Shown here: piece after piece, positions 5,963-7,030 of the stretch | How the letters are laid out: each line of letters opens with the position of its first letter | Position numbering within the stretch: the stretch's first letter is position 1 | Source of the DNA: an uncultured Eubacteriales bacterium | GTDB taxonomy: Bacteria > Bacillota > Clostridia > Oscillospirales > UMGS1783 | Direction: 5' to 3' | Length of the DNA stretch: 7,030 nt | Assembly: GCA_900555065.1 (NCBI GenBank) | Contig: USJY01000069.1 | Location: 1-7,030 of the forward strand | Notes under the pieces: model-generated | The model's database searches: none | Seen by the model: only the letters and a program-made list of their open reading frames with translations | Told to the model about the DNA's origin: nothing | Position numbers and translations under genes: made by a program

Positions 5963-6714
5963 CCGCGCCGCGCGACGTGGTGTATCTGTACGACGGGAGT
6001 CTCGCCGGCTTTTTCAACTGCGTCTACGAGAGCGTATATCAGCACGAACTTCCGGCCGCCATTATGCCCGAGCAGGAGGCGCAGCCGAGTTTGATGCTTG
6101 AAAAATGGATCGACTCCGACCCGGACAGAGCCGCCCGTGTCCGCGCCTCGATTCCCCGGAAAATATCGCCGCGCGCCCTTGCGCTTGTGGAAAGCGTGTT
6201 TCTGAGCTGTATGGAGAAAAAGGAGATACGGACCCTGCGGTTTCTCCTGCTCGGCTATGCGCATGGCGGGCGGGTAATGCAAATGCTCGGCCATCCCGAC
6301 GTTGCGCCGCTGCTGGCGGCTGCGCGCCATCTTGGCGGCGAATGCCATTTGCTCAAGGGCTTTATCCGGTTTTCGGACTACGGCGGGATGCTCGCCGCGA
6401 CCATTACGCCGAAAAACTTTGTCCTGCCCCGCCTCGCGGGCCATTTTATCGCGCGTTATCCAAACGAGGATTTTACCATCTGTGACAAGACGCACGGCTG
6501 CGCCCTGATTTATGAAAACCGCATCTGCCGTATGGTGCGAATCGACGAACTGGAATTCCCGCCTGCGGACGAGACGGAGGAGCGGTACCGCGCCCTATGG
6601 CGGCAGTTTTATAAAACCATAGCCATTGAAGCGCGGCATAACCCAAAGTGCCGTATGACGCACATGCCCAAACGCTACTGGGAGAACATGACCGAAATGC
6701 GCGAGTATCTGTAG
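5941..6714 (+). CDS. DUF4130/TIGR03915-type putative DNA metabolism protein, stand-alone form
   Basis: This 257-residue protein is the usual partner of the preceding radical SAM protein. Recognisable blocks are VVYLYDGSLAGFFNCVYE near the N-terminus (13-30), the AHGGRVMQMLGHP helix region (107-119), LLKGFIRFSDYGGMLAATI (137-155), LPRLAGHFIARYPNEDF (162-178) and the C-terminal RHNPKCRMTHMPKRYWENMTE (232-252, one stretch of basic and aromatic residues). In many genomes this domain is fused to a uracil-DNA glycosylase-like domain; here the protein stops right after the MPKRYW block, so the glycosylase part is absent. The conserved partnership suggests a complex acting on damaged or modified DNA, but the activity is unknown. 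The ATG at 5941 adds about 12 residues before the conserved start of the domain. It overlaps the upstream gene by 22 bases. No further gene of this unit is seen. Confidence 0.9.
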   Translation: MPAKRALAAPRDVVYLYDGSLAGFFNCVYESVYQHELPAAIMPEQEAQPSLMLEKWIDSDPDRAARVRASIPRKISPRALALVESVFLSCMEKKEIRTLRFLLLGYAHGGRVMQMLGHPDVAPLLAAARHLGGECHLLKGFIRFSDYGGMLAATITPKNFVLPRLAGHFIARYPNEDFTICDKTHGCALIYENRICRMVRIDELEFPPADETEERYRALWRQFYKTIAIEARHNPKCRMTHMPKRYWENMTEMREYL

Positions 6715-6829
6715 TGTTCCGGCACACGCCAGGTTCAATCGTCTCAGCCGGTTTGGCGGGATCTTCGCCTGCCCGCAAACGCGTACCGCCTGTAGGACCA
6801 GCTCCCGTCCCGCCTGCGGTCCGCCATGC

Positions 6830-6850
6830 GCGGCGCCCTCTGTGCGCCGC
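6830..6850. repeat. GC-rich perfect hairpin without a T tract
   Basis: GCGGCGC (6830-6836) and GCGCCGC (6844-6850) form a perfect 7-bp stem with a 7-base loop, CCTCTGT. It lies 116 bases after the last stop codon. No T run follows, so it is not a classical intrinsic terminator. It could protect the mRNA 3' end or be a chance result of GC-rich DNA. Confidence 0.45.
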
Positions 6851-6972
6851 AGCCGCCCGCCTTCAGGGCCGGCGCAGAGAATCGTCCTGTTGATATATAT
6901 ACAAACAGTATTATTTCGGCTTACAAATCCGAATCGGCGAATATTCTTTTGCTCTTCCATGCGGGGAACCGT

Positions 6973-7009
6973 CGGCGTAAGGCCGGCCGCGGCGCGCCGC
7001 TTTTTTTTT
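6973..7009 (+). terminator. Possible intrinsic terminator near the window end
   Basis: The 12-bp palindrome GCGGCGCGCCGC (6989-7000) is followed at once by nine Ts (7001-7009). As a hairpin it gives only a 4-bp stem with a CGCG loop. An alternative stem pairs CGGCG (6973-6977) with CGCCG (6995-6999) around a loop holding the palindrome GGCCGGCC. The T run argues for termination on the + strand. It may end the repressor-radical SAM unit about 290 bases after its last stop, or a separate short transcript. Confidence 0.5.
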
Positions 7010-7030
7010 ATCCGCCGTCCATGCCTCCGA

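Larger units (their letters stand above)
6715..7030. other. 3' intergenic region without a recognised gene
   Basis: No coding sequence with a ribosome binding site is visible. Bases 6715-6880 are GC-rich and fold-prone, with the hairpin at 6830-6850 the clearest. Bases 6889-6950 are strikingly AT-rich (TGATATATATACAAACAG and the palindrome GAATATTC at 6939-6946). They contain promoter-like pieces (TTGATA at 6890-6895, TATTAT at 6909-6914), but these are only 13 bp apart. The region ends in a GC palindrome with a T run at 6989-7009. A minus-strand frame covering 6595-6960 runs into the DUF4130 gene and looks like a chance frame. Confidence 0.5.

Noticed and set aside
6715..6760. GGTTCAATC resembling a tRNA T-loop
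   Set aside because: The required upstream arms would fall inside the DUF4130 coding sequence and no acceptor stem pairs.
6595..6960. Minus-strand 121-codon frame from the AT-rich patch into the DUF4130 gene, with a weak TTGTAA/TGTATA promoter-like pair on that strand
   Set aside because: No convincing ribosome binding site, no recognisable domain, and its 3' third is antisense to a conserved coding block.

Overview
The window looks like chromosomal DNA from a high-GC, Gram-positive-type anaerobe, most likely a member of the Clostridia in the broad sense. This is inferred from three things: the floA/nfeD pair typical of Firmicutes, strong AGGAGG-type ribosome binding sites, and two near-consensus sigma-A promoters in AT-rich islands within otherwise GC-rich DNA. 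All seven recognisable genes are on the + strand and form two tight transcription units. I saw no RNA gene, CRISPR array, insertion sequence or phage structural gene.

Unit 1 (about 122-3675). A promoter (TTGACT, 17-bp spacer, TACAAT) precedes five closely packed genes: a short NfeD-family membrane protein, the flotillin-like scaffold FloA, an 80-residue uncharacterised protein with a basic C-terminal motif, a membrane-anchored YkuE-like metallophosphoesterase, and a cysteine-rich DUF5714-type protein with an N-terminal zinc-ribbon-like segment. The last two genes share an ATGA stop/start. A strong intrinsic terminator follows. NfeD and FloA should act together in membrane microdomains. The next three genes may be passengers or microdomain-linked; the sequence does not decide.

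Unit 2 (about 3923-7009). A near-perfect promoter (TTTACA, 17-bp spacer, TATAAT) carries a 19-bp inverted repeat inside its spacer. It drives a Cro/CI-type repressor with a LexA-like S24 self-cleavage domain, complete with Ala-Gly cleavage site, Ser119 and Lys156. Only 21 bases downstream is a radical SAM protein with a C-terminal helix-hairpin-helix (the family linked to uracil-DNA glycosylase). This overlaps a DUF4130/TIGR03915-type partner by 22 bases. The gene order suggests a compact, self-regulated DNA repair or modification cassette that is derepressed when the repressor cleaves itself after DNA damage. This is the most interesting part of the window. Both enzyme families are known but biochemically uncharacterised as far as I know, and linkage to an S24 repressor would give them a testable trigger.

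The remaining DNA is a leader (1-223), the gap between the units (3621-4000), and a 3' region (6715-7030) with GC hairpins, an AT-rich patch and a palindrome followed by nine Ts that may be the terminator of unit 2.
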